A model generated the notes under the pieces. That model worked only from the letters and a program-made list of their open reading frames with translations. It was not told the DNA's origin and searched no databases. Below are positions 21,458-30,008 of a stretch of 64,000 nt of DNA, piece by piece; the stretch's first letter is position 1, and each line of letters starts with the position of its first letter. A program made the position numbers and the translations under genes. This stretch comes from CADEED01 sp036677145. GTDB lineage: Bacteria; Pseudomonadota; Gammaproteobacteria; Steroidobacterales; Steroidobacteraceae. The stretch is taken from contig JAKFFF010000079.1 of the NCBI GenBank assembly GCA_036677145.1, forward strand, positions 1 through 64,000, in the 5' to 3' direction.

Positions 21458-21829
21458 ATGGGCCAATTTGGCAATTTCGTCGTGGTCGGGCTGCTGACCG
21501 TAGCCTCGGGCCTGCTCGACGCGCGCGGCTTCGTTTATGCCTCCCGGGCCTGGCCGGGCGGCCAGCTGGACGTGAAAGTCGCCCTGGCATCGCTGGCTGC
21601 GTTCGCCGGCGGCGTCTCGCTGTACATCATCGCGGTGAAATTCATGCAGAACGCCGGGCTGCATGGCGTCGCGCTGCAAAGCGGCATCTGGTTCGTCGTC
21701 ACCGCCGTGGGGATAGCGGCGATGGACGGAACTCTGCTGCAATGGACTCGTACCCAGCAGGTGGTTGGAGTTGCCGTGGCCGTGGCACTCTGTTGGCTCA
21801 TCTCGACGACCCGCTCGGCCGCCGGCTGA
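21458..21829 (+). CDS. Small four-helix membrane protein of unknown function
   Basis: I do not recognise a specific family. The 123-residue product is almost entirely hydrophobic, with about four predicted membrane segments (around residues 6-27, 40-62, 73-92 and 100-116). In size and layout it resembles small multidrug-resistance or EamA half-transporters, but no diagnostic motif is clear. The ATG at 21458 follows AGGAGAGG, a strong ribosome-binding site. The Trm112-like gene starts 14 bases after its stop, so the two may be co-transcribed. Confidence 0.6.
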   Translation: MGQFGNFVVVGLLTVASGLLDARGFVYASRAWPGGQLDVKVALASLAAFAGGVSLYIIAVKFMQNAGLHGVALQSGIWFVVTAVGIAAMDGTLLQWTRTQQVVGVAVAVALCWLISTTRSAAG

Positions 21830-21843
21830 TAAACAGGAAAACC

Positions 21844-22041
21844 ATGGATCCCAGACTGATCGAAATGCTCGCCTGCCCAGTATCGAAGGCCCCGGTGTTC
21901 TTCTCCGAGTCGCGCCAGCTGATCGTCTGCCCCACCAGCAAACTCGCCTATCCCATCAAAGACGGGATTCCGGCGATGCTGCCCGAGGACGCGATCAAGC
22001 TGGAAGACAACGACCCGCTGCTCGCGAAACCGGCTGGCTGA
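21844..22041 (+). CDS. Trm112-family (YcaR-like) small protein
   Basis: The 65-residue protein matches the YcaR/Trm112 fold in its start MDPRLIEMLACPVSK and in LAYPIKDGIPAML. In eukaryotes and archaea Trm112 proteins activate methyltransferases; bacterial members are poorly characterised. The usual first CxxC pair is broken here (CPVS), and only one further cysteine (VCPTSK) remains, so zinc binding is doubtful. The gene follows the small membrane protein and is convergent with the methyltransferase-kinase gene. The start is set by the family N-terminus and a preceding CAGGA. Confidence 0.8.
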   Translation: MDPRLIEMLACPVSKAPVFFSESRQLIVCPTSKLAYPIKDGIPAMLPEDAIKLEDNDPLLAKPAG

Positions 22042-22051
22042 AGACCCACCC

Positions 22052-23413
22052 TCAGGCGGTCGACGTGCTCGATTCCTTGTAGAACTTGAGCAGCTTGCGT
22101 TCGACACGGTCGAAATTGCGGAAGCACGCGAGCTTGCGCAGGTCGCGCGACTCGCGACCTAACAACCCCAGCTTGAGCGCGAGCCCGACGAACGGATTCT
22201 GCGGCCGCTCGGTGAACGGAATCTGGTTGAAGTCGAACAGCTTCGGCCCCCCGGCGTGGCGGTCCACCATCACGTTCATCGCGTGCAGGTCGATGTCGTA
22301 GAGACGTGCTTCGTGGCTCAGTGTCACGAGTTCGGCGAGATCATCCATGAACCGCGGCGAAATGAAATCGGCGTGATCGCGCTGCGCGAAGTAATACACC
22401 TCGCCATCCAGGCACTCCTGCAGCGACATCTGGAAACCCGGTTCGACGACGAATCCGAGCGGTTCGGCCACGTACTTCGACATCCCGCGCGCTTCGAAAA
22501 ATGCCCGGTTGCGCCGGTTCTCGAACTCGGCCAGCGGCAGTTTGTGTTTGCGCGCGTGGCGCGCGATCGCCGCGGGCTTGTAGACCTTCAGCCCCACGTC
22601 CCGGCCGCGCCACTTCGCGCGATACACGATCGAACGTTTGCCCTCGCCCAATTTCTCGGTGACTTCCAGGTCCTTGTATTCGGTGCCCGCGAGTTTGCGC
22701 TTGATGCTCGCGGGGTCCAGGTGACTGGTCTCCGCGAGCACGACCCACTTGTCCGAAAGCCAGCGGCGGACCGGGATGATCTTCGCGACACGCAGGCCCG
22801 CGTCCTCGAATTCCGCGGTCATGCTCTTCACGGACACGCGCTCGAACGGTCGACGCGTGAGACCGAGCAAACGCGAAACCTTCCACACGCCATAACGAAA
22901 CGAATACTTGTGCCGGTAGTCCGCGATGACCCAGCGGCGCGACACGCGCCCGAACTCGCGCAACATTCGACGCCGCGTTTCCGGGTCGACGTGAAACAGA
23001 AAACGGATGCTCATCAGGCAATCGACCGACTTCGCGGCGAACGGCAGCGCTTCGGCATCGGCGCGCACATAACCTGCGATGTTCGCGTGCTTCACGGATT
23101 CGAGGCCCGCGGCCTGGTGCATCATTTCGAGCGAGATATCGCTGCCGACCACTTTGTATCCGGCGCGAGCGAGATGCCCGGTGAATCGTCCGGTGCCGCA
23201 CGGCAGGTCGACGATGGACTTGATGTCGCCCGTCAGCGCTAGCGCCTTGCTGATCGCATTCCACTTGCGGACGTTGCGACGTTGCCGTTTCGGCGTGCGG
23301 AAGCGATGCTCGTCGTAGTCGGCCGCGACTTCGCTGCTCTTGTAGAACTGCTTCTTGTACGCGTAGCCGTGCGCCTTCGGCTTGGAGGGATCGTCGCGAG
23401 AGGGCTTCGCCAT
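22052..23413 (-). CDS. Fusion of SAM-dependent methyltransferase and kinase-like domain
   Basis: The 453-residue protein has two domains. Residues about 20-235 form a class I methyltransferase with the SAM loop VDLPCGTGRFTGHLA, the acidic segment VGSDIS, and RADAEALPFA. Residues about 245-430 look like a small-molecule or LPS-type kinase. This part has a glycine-rich loop GEGKRSIVY, the ATP-binding lysine in VGLKVYKP, a catalytic-loop-like DIDLHAMNVMV, and KLFDFNQ where DFG is expected. Such a kinase resembles WaaP/KdkA/YrbL-type enzymes, but the substrate is unknown. I prefer the ATG at 23413 over the GTG six bases upstream. It is convergent with the Trm112-like gene. Confidence 0.75.
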   Translation of the reverse strand: MAKPSRDDPSKPKAHGYAYKKQFYKSSEVAADYDEHRFRTPKRQRRNVRKWNAISKALALTGDIKSIVDLPCGTGRFTGHLARAGYKVVGSDISLEMMHQAAGLESVKHANIAGYVRADAEALPFAAKSVDCLMSIRFLFHVDPETRRRMLREFGRVSRRWVIADYRHKYSFRYGVWKVSRLLGLTRRPFERVSVKSMTAEFEDAGLRVAKIIPVRRWLSDKWVVLAETSHLDPASIKRKLAGTEYKDLEVTEKLGEGKRSIVYRAKWRGRDVGLKVYKPAAIARHARKHKLPLAEFENRRNRAFFEARGMSKYVAEPLGFVVEPGFQMSLQECLDGEVYYFAQRDHADFISPRFMDDLAELVTLSHEARLYDIDLHAMNVMVDRHAGGPKLFDFNQIPFTERPQNPFVGLALKLGLLGRESRDLRKLACFRNFDRVERKLLKFYKESSTSTA

Positions 23414-23442
23414 GCGCACACTGTATCCGTGGGCGTTGAAAG

Positions 23443-23518
23443 TGGTGGGCCGTGTAGGGGTCGAACCTACGACCTACTGATTAAGAGTCAGCTGCTCTAC
23501 CAACTGAGCTAACGGCCC
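23443..23518 (-). tRNA. tRNA-Lys (CTT)
   Basis: The minus strand gives acceptor GGGCCGT/ACGGCCC, anticodon loop CTCTTAA giving anticodon CTT, and T loop TTCGACC. The CCA is encoded at 23443-23445. It lies 29 bases upstream of the methyltransferase-kinase gene on the same strand and marks the left edge of the rhamnose cassette. Confidence 0.97.
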
Positions 23519-23637
23519 ACTTTCAGAGGGCGCGCACTGTACCAGAGGAAAAGCGAAAAACCACGCGCCGTGAAAATGGGTTCGCGGTCGCGGGACATAG
23601 GAAGTGGATCGGGCCAAGGACCGCGGCGCTGGCGCAA

Positions 23638-23663
23638 ATCGCTCAACTACGATAAAAAGCGAT
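23638..23663. promoter_or_regulatory. Candidate operator upstream of rhaM
   Basis: ATCGCT and AGCGAT form an inverted repeat with a 14-base AT-rich spacer, about 95 bases before the mutarotase gene. It lies in the 238-base leader between tRNA-Lys and rhaM, which otherwise shows no gene. No regulator gene is adjacent, so operator function is a guess. Confidence 0.25.
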
Positions 23664-23756
23664 CAAACTCAATCGAATAGCGCGGCATTGGGGGACCGAA
23701 ATGGGCGCGCATCCAATTCTTCCAGCTCGACGCGTCCACGCCGGGGGGCGATCGAC

Positions 23757-24068
23757 ATGAATCACGCGTTTCGCATGAAACTCAAGCCCGGCGCCGTCGC
23801 GGAATACCGGAAACGCCACGACGAAATCTGGCCCGAGCTCGCACAGCTGCTGCGCGATGCGGGCATTCACGATTACTCGATCTTCCTCGATGAAGAAACG
23901 CTGCACTTGTTCGCGGTGCTCAAGCTGCGCGACGGCAACCAGCGCGAATCGCTGCCCGAACATCCGCTGATGCGTCGCTGGTGGGACTCCATGAAAGGTC
24001 TCATGCATACGCATCCCGACGGCCGCCCCGAGGAATGGCCGCTTTCACGCGTGTTCCATCTCGATTGA
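23757..24068 (+). CDS. rhaM: L-rhamnose mutarotase
   Basis: RhaM interconverts the anomers of L-rhamnose. The 103-residue protein has the family length and features: FRMKLKPGAVAEYRKRHDEIWPEL with the catalytic histidine, then YSIFLDEE and a tryptophan-rich MRRWWDSM. The ATG at 23757 is chosen because the family begins at this point; the longer upstream frame is not conserved in character. Its stop overlaps the GH105 start as TGATG, so the two are translationally coupled. Together with the hydrolase and transporter it suggests use of rhamnose-containing pectin fragments. Confidence 0.9.
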   Translation: MNHAFRMKLKPGAVAEYRKRHDEIWPELAQLLRDAGIHDYSIFLDEETLHLFAVLKLRDGNQRESLPEHPLMRRWWDSMKGLMHTHPDGRPEEWPLSRVFHLD

Positions 24069-25207
24069 TGCAAGTCGACCGAGCCGAGGAGTTTCTGATA
24101 GTGCCCCAAGCGTTTCACGGCATCGAAGCGGCCGACATCGACCGCACCATCAACCTGCTGATCCGCAACCTCGTCGAGATCAAGGACACCTCCGGCGAAT
24201 TCCTGCTGCGACTCGAGGACGGCCGGGTCATCGACACCAAGGGCTGGAACGACTGGGAGTGGACGCACGGCATCGGCCTGTACGGCATCTGGAAGTACTA
24301 CCAGCAGACGAAGGACGCGCGCTGCCGGCAGATCATGCTCGACTGGTTCCGCGCTCGTCTTGCGGCCGGCCCGCCGAGCAAGAACATCAACACGGTCGCG
24401 CCATTCCTCACTCTCGCCTATCTATACGAGGAGACTCCTGAACCCGCCTGGCTGCCGTACTTGGACGAGTGGGCGGAATGGCTGATGGACGGACTGCCGC
24501 GCACCGAGGAGCGGGGCTTCCAGCACATCGTGTTCAACTCGGAGAACCGCCAGCAGCTCTGGGACGACACGCTGATGATGAGCGTGCTGCCGCTTGCAAA
24601 GATCGGCACGTTGTTAGGCCGGCCGCGATACGTGGAGGAAGCGCGCCGCCAGTTCATGCTGCACGTCAAATACCTGGCCGATCGCCGGAGCGGACTGTGG
24701 TTCCACGGCTGGACGTTCGACGGCCGGCACCACTTCGCGAACGCGCTGTGGGCGCGCGGCAATTGCTGGGTCACGATCGCGATTCCCGAATTCATCGAGC
24801 TGCTGGATCTTCCCGCCGGCGACGGGCTGCGCGAATTCCTGCTCGAGACACACCTGCAGCAGATCAGCGCGCTCGTGAAACACCAGGACGAAAGCGGGTT
24901 ATGGCACACCCTCCTCGACGACCCGGGCTCGTATCTCGAGGCCTCGGCCACCGCCGGCTTTGCGTACGGCATTCTCAAGTCCGTCCGCAAGGGTTACATC
25001 GCAAGGGAATTCGAAGCCGCGGGCATCCGCGCGGTGAAGGCGGTGCTCGCGAACATCGATGCCGCCGGTGAACTGCGCAACGTTTCATTCGGCACGCCGG
25101 TGTTCAGCGATCTCGAGGGTTATCGCAAGATCCCGTTGACCTCCATGCCCTACGGCCAGGCGATGGCCATTCTCGCGCTCGGCGAATTCAAACGCGCGTT
25201 CGCCTGA
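24068..25207 (+). CDS. Glycoside hydrolase family 105 (unsaturated rhamnogalacturonyl hydrolase)
   Basis: GH105 enzymes such as YteR remove the unsaturated uronic acid from fragments made by rhamnogalacturonan lyases. The 379-residue protein is an (alpha/alpha)6-barrel type with the WDDTLMM segment carrying the catalytic aspartate. It also has WFHGWTFDGRHHFANALWARGN, whose histidine and tryptophan line the pocket, and LIR near the N-terminus. There is no signal peptide, so it acts in the cytosol after uptake by the downstream transporter. The ATG at 24068 overlaps the rhaM stop. No polysaccharide lyase gene is visible nearby. Confidence 0.9.
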   Translation: MQVDRAEEFLIVPQAFHGIEAADIDRTINLLIRNLVEIKDTSGEFLLRLEDGRVIDTKGWNDWEWTHGIGLYGIWKYYQQTKDARCRQIMLDWFRARLAAGPPSKNINTVAPFLTLAYLYEETPEPAWLPYLDEWAEWLMDGLPRTEERGFQHIVFNSENRQQLWDDTLMMSVLPLAKIGTLLGRPRYVEEARRQFMLHVKYLADRRSGLWFHGWTFDGRHHFANALWARGNCWVTIAIPEFIELLDLPAGDGLREFLLETHLQQISALVKHQDESGLWHTLLDDPGSYLEASATAGFAYGILKSVRKGYIAREFEAAGIRAVKAVLANIDAAGELRNVSFGTPVFSDLEGYRKIPLTSMPYGQAMAILALGEFKRAFA

Positions 25208-25215
25208 GAAACACG

Positions 25216-26697
25216 ATGGCGCCGAGACAAGTCCGGTTCGGTCACTACCTCGCCTACGGCAGCAACGACTTCCTGGGCGCCGGAGCGATGTCGATCATCG
25301 GCTTCTGGATCCTGTTCTTCTACACCACGTTCTGCGGACTCACGGCGGCGCAGGCCGGCATCATCTTCGTCGTCGCGCGCCTGCTCGATGCATTTTTCTC
25401 GCCGGTCATCGGCTACATCTCGGATCACTTCCATCGCACGCGCGCGGGAAAACGTTTCGGCCGGCGCCGCTTCTTCATCCTGCTCGCCATACCGCTGCTG
25501 CCCTCCTTCGCGCTCATGTGGGTCGAGGGTCACTCATTCTGGTACTACCTGATCACTTACTGTTTCTTCGAGCTGGTGTACGCGATGCAGATCATCCCGT
25601 ACGAAACGCTGGCCGCGGAGATGTCGCCCGACTACAAGACGAAGGCGAAGTTCGCCGGCGCGCGCATCGTATGCGGACAGATCGCCAACATCGCCGCGAT
25701 GTGGCTGCCGGGTGTGATCATCGCCCAGCTCGGCGGCAAGGAATCCGGCGCCACGTTCCTGTATCTGGGCATCCTGTTCTCGGTGTTCTTCGTGTTCGTC
25801 GCGCTGTCGGTCTATCTATTCACGTGGGAGCGACCGCTCTCCGAGATTCCGGCCGCCGACCAGGGGCCGATGAAATCCCCGTTCACGAATCTCAACCAGC
25901 TGTTCGAGGATCTGGCCGCGACGCTGCGCGTCCGTGCATTCCGGCTGCACCTCGGCATGTACCTCGGCGGCTACATCAGCCAGGACATCCTGAACGGAGT
26001 TTTGTCGTACATCCTCGCATTCGTGTTCCTCGGTTCGGTCGCGACCACCTCACACCTCACCACGTGGATGGCGATCGCGCAGCTGTTCTCGGTGGGCGCG
26101 ACGATCTGGCTCGCGCTGCGTATTCATGCCGCGCCGTCGTACCGCATCGCGCTCATCCTGTTCGCCGGCGGCGTCATCGGTATCGCCGCGCTCTATGTAT
26201 CCGGCGTGACGGATCTCGGCGCATATCTGGCGATCATGGTCGTCGCGGGCCTCGGGCGCGGCGCGCTCAACTACATTCCGTGGAGCGTCTACAACTACAT
26301 GCCCGACGTCGATGAACTCGTCACCGGCCGGCGGCGCGAAGGCGCTTTCGCGGGCGTCATGACTTTCGTGCGCAAGCTGATGCAATCGGCGGCGATCTTC
26401 ATCGTGAGCCAGATCCTCAACTTCGCGGGACTGGTGCCGGGTGTGAAAATCCAGCCGGTGAGCGTGGTGAACACGGCGGTCACGATCATGCTGGTCGGCG
26501 CGCTGGGAGTGATGTTGTTTGGTTTCATCGTCTCGCTGCGCTTCAACCTGCGCCGCGACACACACGCGGTGCTCATGGCCGAGATCGAACGCTTCAAGAC
26601 GCAGGCGGGGACAACGCCGACCGCCGAGAACCGGCGCATCGTCGAGGATCTTTCGGGCTGGAATTACGAGCAGCTGTGGGGTCGCGCGAAGCGCTGA
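25216..26697 (+). CDS. GPH-type MFS transporter for rhamnogalacturonides or related sugars
   Basis: The 493-residue protein has about twelve membrane segments and the layout of glycoside-pentoside-hexuronide cation symporters. GPH features include ARLLDAFFSPVIGYISDH and RTRAGKRFGRRRFFIL near the first cytoplasmic loop. Its position eight bases after the GH105 gene suggests that it imports oligogalacturonide or rhamnogalacturonide fragments, as RhiT-like proteins do. The substrate is inferred from context. It is convergent with the tRNA-His/Arg/Pro cluster. Confidence 0.85.
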   Translation: MAPRQVRFGHYLAYGSNDFLGAGAMSIIGFWILFFYTTFCGLTAAQAGIIFVVARLLDAFFSPVIGYISDHFHRTRAGKRFGRRRFFILLAIPLLPSFALMWVEGHSFWYYLITYCFFELVYAMQIIPYETLAAEMSPDYKTKAKFAGARIVCGQIANIAAMWLPGVIIAQLGGKESGATFLYLGILFSVFFVFVALSVYLFTWERPLSEIPAADQGPMKSPFTNLNQLFEDLAATLRVRAFRLHLGMYLGGYISQDILNGVLSYILAFVFLGSVATTSHLTTWMAIAQLFSVGATIWLALRIHAAPSYRIALILFAGGVIGIAALYVSGVTDLGAYLAIMVVAGLGRGALNYIPWSVYNYMPDVDELVTGRRREGAFAGVMTFVRKLMQSAAIFIVSQILNFAGLVPGVKIQPVSVVNTAVTIMLVGALGVMLFGFIVSLRFNLRRDTHAVLMAEIERFKTQAGTTPTAENRRIVEDLSGWNYEQLWGRAKR

Positions 26698-26723
26698 CCC
26701 GGCAGCAGTACTGCGTCAAAAAA

Positions 26724-26800
26724 TGGGGTGGACGATGGGACTCGAACCCACGACAGCCGAGATCACAACCCGGGGCTCTACCAGCTGAGCTACGCCCACC
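26724..26800 (-). tRNA. tRNA-His (GTG)
   Basis: The minus strand gives acceptor GTGGGCG/CGTCCAC with the extra 5' G at position -1 (base 26800), anticodon loop TTGTGAT giving GTG, and T loop TTCGAGT. The CCA is encoded at 26724-26726. Six T follow directly (26718-26723), which may help end the transcript. Confidence 0.96.
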
Positions 26801-26826
26801 ATTGAACAAAAAACCCTATCGCCAGA

Positions 26827-26903
26827 TGGCGCGCCCGGCAGGAGTCGAACCTGCGACCACCGGCTTAGAAGGCCGGTGCTCTATCCAACTGAGCTACGGG
26901 CGC
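26827..26903 (-). tRNA. tRNA-Arg (TCT)
   Basis: The minus strand gives acceptor GCGCCCG/CGGGCGC, anticodon loop CTTCTAA giving TCT, and T loop TTCGACT. The CCA is encoded at 26827-26829. It lies between tRNA-Pro and tRNA-His on the same strand. Confidence 0.97.
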
Positions 26904-26949
26904 ACAGCCGGAATGGAGCCTACCTGACTCGCGCCTGGTCCTCATCGGT

Positions 26950-27026
26950 TGGTCGGGGCAGCAGGATTCGAACCTGCGACCCTCTGCTCCCAAAGCAGAT
27001 GCGCTACCAGACTGCGCCATGCCCCG
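26950..27026 (-). tRNA. tRNA-Pro (TGG)
   Basis: The minus strand gives acceptor CGGGGCA/TGCCCCG, anticodon loop TTTGGGA giving TGG, and T loop TTCGAAT. The CCA is encoded at 26950-26952. It is the first gene of the Pro-Arg-His cluster, which recalls the argX-hisR-leuT-proM cluster of E. coli without the leucine gene. Confidence 0.97.
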
Positions 27027-27142
27027 TCGCCGATGCCACCCATCCGGGGTACCCCGCGGAGGGCCCGGCGGACGGGGCGCGCATCATACCCGAGCGCCCC
27101 GCCAATGCGTCAATTCGAACGGAATTTGACCGTTGCGTGGCC

Positions 27143-28549
27143 TCAGGCCCGGCGCCAGGTAGTCACGCCGCCTGCCTTGTCCTCGAGGATCACCTTGGCA
27201 GCGGCGAGTTCGTCGCGGATCCGGTCCGATTCCGCCCAGTTCTTCGCCTTGCGGGCGGCAAGCCGCGCCGCGATGCGCGCGTCGATGTCTGCGTCGCTCA
27301 ATGCGCCTTCCGCCGCGCCGCCGCGAAACCACTGCTCCGCCGGCACACGCAGGATGCCGAGCACCCCCGCGAGCGCGCGCAACTCCCCCGCGGTGTTGGC
27401 CAGCGCGGCGTTTCCCGCGCCTGATGATTTGGCGGTGTTGAGTTCGCGCGCCAGTCCCTGCAACACCGCAATCGCCTCCGGCGTGTTGAAGTCGTCGTCC
27501 ATGGATTCGTTAAAGGCCGTGGTCGCACTGCCCGGCGTCAGCTGCACGCCGGCCGGCATTTCCTCGGGGACTCCACGCAACGCGGTGTACAGCCGCGTGA
27601 GACCCGCCTCTGCCTGCTCGAGCTGATCGGGCGAGTAGTTCATCGGTCCGCGGTAGTGGCTCGAGAGCAGGAAGAAGCGCAGCACCTCGGGATGTTTGAT
27701 CTTCGCGAGCACTTCGCGCGTCGTGAAGAAATTTCCCAGCGACTTCGACATCTTTTCGTTGTCGATGTTGAGGAAACCGTTGTGCATCCAGATCTCGGCG
27801 AACTTTCCGCCGGTGGCGCCGCAGGTCTGCGCGATTTCGTTTTCGTGGTGCGGAAACTTGAGGTCGAGTCCGCCGCCGTGGATGTCGAAGTGCTCGCCGA
27901 GTTCCTTGGTCGACATGGCGGAGCACTCGATGTGCCAGCCGGGGCGGCCATCGCCCCAGCGAGAGGGCCACGCGGGCTCGCCGGGCTTGGCCGATTTCCA
28001 CAACACGAAGTCGAGCGGATCTCGCTTCGCGGTATCCACTTCCACGCGCGCGCCCGCGCGCAGGTCGTCGAGCTTTTTCCCGGAGAGCTTCCCGTACGGC
28101 GCGAACTTGTGCACGTCGTACATCACATCGCCGTTCGATGCCTGGTATGCGTAGCCATTGTCGATGAGCTGACCGATCATCGTCAGCATCTCGTCGATGT
28201 ATTCGGAAGCCTTCGGTTCCTTCTCGGGCGGCAGGCAACCGAGCGCGGCGAGATCCTCGTGCATCGCGTCGGTGAACTTCTTCGCGTGCGCGCGCCAGTC
28301 GATGCCCGCCTCGCGCGCGCGGTTGATGATCTTGTCGTCGACGTCGGTGATGTTGCGCACGTAGGTCACGCGATAGCCGCGATGCCGCAGGTAGCGGCTG
28401 ACCATGTCGAACACGACCAGCATGCGTGCGTTGCCGACGTGGAAATAGTCGTAGACGGTGATGCCGCAGCTGTACATGCGCACGTGGCCGGGCTCGACGG
28501 GCTTCAGTTCCTGCTTCTGGCCCGTCAGGGAGTTGTGAATTCGGATCAT
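27143..28549 (-). CDS. cysS: Cysteine--tRNA ligase
   Basis: CysS charges tRNA-Cys. The 468-residue class I synthetase has the zinc cysteine in YSCGITVYD and the HIGH-type motif FHVGNARM. Zinc ligands of the second set lie in HIECSAM and FPHHENEIAQ. The KMSKS loop is NEKMSKSLGN. Its start overlaps the gltX stop by four bases (ATGA), so the two synthetases are translationally coupled. Confidence 0.97.
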   Translation of the reverse strand: MIRIHNSLTGQKQELKPVEPGHVRMYSCGITVYDYFHVGNARMLVVFDMVSRYLRHRGYRVTYVRNITDVDDKIINRAREAGIDWRAHAKKFTDAMHEDLAALGCLPPEKEPKASEYIDEMLTMIGQLIDNGYAYQASNGDVMYDVHKFAPYGKLSGKKLDDLRAGARVEVDTAKRDPLDFVLWKSAKPGEPAWPSRWGDGRPGWHIECSAMSTKELGEHFDIHGGGLDLKFPHHENEIAQTCGATGGKFAEIWMHNGFLNIDNEKMSKSLGNFFTTREVLAKIKHPEVLRFFLLSSHYRGPMNYSPDQLEQAEAGLTRLYTALRGVPEEMPAGVQLTPGSATTAFNESMDDDFNTPEAIAVLQGLARELNTAKSSGAGNAALANTAGELRALAGVLGILRVPAEQWFRGGAAEGALSDADIDARIAARLAARKAKNWAESDRIRDELAAAKVILEDKAGGVTTWRRA

Positions 28550-29955
28550 GCGGCGAAGCGGCTCAGACGGTCGTGGATGGTCGAATCGGGCATGGCCTTG
28601 AGCAGCGGCGCGAGTTCGGGGCCTTCGGCCGCGCCGGTGAGCGCGAGCCGCAGCGGCTTCCAGAGCGCCTGCCCTTTCGCGCCGGTCGCGGACTTCACCG
28701 CGCTGACGATGGCGTCGAGATCGCCGCCCTTGTCGCGCGCGGCATCGGCCGCGGCGCGAAAAAATTGCGCGCCCGCCTCGCGCACGCGCGCGAGCGAGGG
28801 TTCATCCAGCGCCGGCGCGCCGCCGAACACGACCTCGCGCCAGCGCGCGACGTCCTTCGGCAGCAGGACGTTCGGCCGGATCGCGGCGATGAATGCGCGG
28901 CGGCGGGCGGCGTCAATGTCCTGCGGTGTTTCGTCCGCGAGCCAGCGCTCGCTGTCTTCGAGCGGCATGTGGTGCGCGACTTCGCGCTGCCAGACATTGA
29001 GTTGCGATTCCTCGAAACGCGCGGGCGCGCGGCCGAGATGTTTGACGGTGAAGTGTTTCGCCATGCCGTCGAGCGACAACACGCCGTTCTCGCCGCTCGA
29101 ATGCCCGAGCCGGAACAGGTGGTTGTTCAACGCTGCTGGTAGATAGCCACGCTCGCGGAACTCGCGCAGCGTGGTCGCGCCGTGGCGTTTGGACAGCGGC
29201 GACCCGTCGGCGCCCACCAGCAATGACAGGTGGCCATAGGTCGGCGCGCGTAATTCCAGCGCCGCGAGCACCAGCAACTGGCGCGGCGTGTTCGTGAGAT
29301 GGTCCTCGCCGCGCAGTACGTGCGTGATGCCCATTTCGGCATCGTCGATCGCATTGCTGAAAAAGAACGCGGCGCTGCCGTCGGCGCGCCGCAGGATGAA
29401 ATCGCCGATGTCGTCGGTGGCGAAACGCTGCGCGCCGTGCACCATGTCGACGAACTCGACGAACTGGCCCGTGGGCACGCGAAAACGCGTCGTCGGCGAG
29501 ATGCCCTGCGCGCTCTTGCGCACCCGCGCCTCGGCGCTCAATTCGCGGCAGGTTCCGGCATAACGCGGCGGCCGCCCTGCCGCGAGCTGCGCCTTGCGAG
29601 ACAGGTCGAGCTCGAGCGGCGTGCAGTAACAGGGATAGGTGAGACCGCGCGCATCGAGCGCGGCGGAATGGCGCGCATAAATGGCGCCGCGGCGCGACTG
29701 CCGGTATTCCTCGCCCCCGTCCGACCGGCCGGGTCCCTTGTCCCACACGAGCCCCATCCACTCGAGGTCGGCCATCAGGGCGCCGGTATACGCCTCCTTG
29801 CTGCGCTCGGTGTCCGTGTCCTCGATGCGCAGCACGAAGCGTCCGCCGTGATGGCGCGCGAACAGCCAGCTGAACAGCGCCGTACGCGCATTGCCGAGAT
29901 GCAGCTCACCCGTGGGGCTGGGAGCGAAGCGGGTCGTGATGGGTCCGTGAGACAC
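28546..29955 (-). CDS. gltX: Glutamate--tRNA ligase
   Basis: GltX charges tRNA-Glu. The 469-residue class I synthetase has the HIGH-type motif APSPTGELHLGNART, the RIEDTDTERS segment, and the KMSKS-type loop SPLSKRHGAT. Discrimination between GluRS and GluQRS is clear from full length and the C-terminal anticodon-binding helical domain. It is divergent from the cyclophilin gene across about 50 bases and overlaps cysS by four bases. Confidence 0.95.
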   Translation of the reverse strand: MSHGPITTRFAPSPTGELHLGNARTALFSWLFARHHGGRFVLRIEDTDTERSKEAYTGALMADLEWMGLVWDKGPGRSDGGEEYRQSRRGAIYARHSAALDARGLTYPCYCTPLELDLSRKAQLAAGRPPRYAGTCRELSAEARVRKSAQGISPTTRFRVPTGQFVEFVDMVHGAQRFATDDIGDFILRRADGSAAFFFSNAIDDAEMGITHVLRGEDHLTNTPRQLLVLAALELRAPTYGHLSLLVGADGSPLSKRHGATTLREFRERGYLPAALNNHLFRLGHSSGENGVLSLDGMAKHFTVKHLGRAPARFEESQLNVWQREVAHHMPLEDSERWLADETPQDIDAARRRAFIAAIRPNVLLPKDVARWREVVFGGAPALDEPSLARVREAGAQFFRAAADAARDKGGDLDAIVSAVKSATGAKGQALWKPLRLALTGAAEGPELAPLLKAMPDSTIHDRLSRFAA

Positions 29956-30008
29956 CGCCGAATTTTACGGGAAACCGCCCGGCACGGCGCGAGGTAGAAT
30001 CGCTGCCC

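Noticed and set aside
26724..27026. tRNA cluster as part of a prophage attachment region
   Set aside because: No integrase, phage gene or partial tRNA copy is visible beside it.
26949..27626. Plus-strand frame through the tRNA-Pro gene and cysS 3' end
   Set aside because: It overlaps a tRNA and a real gene on the other strand and has no domain.
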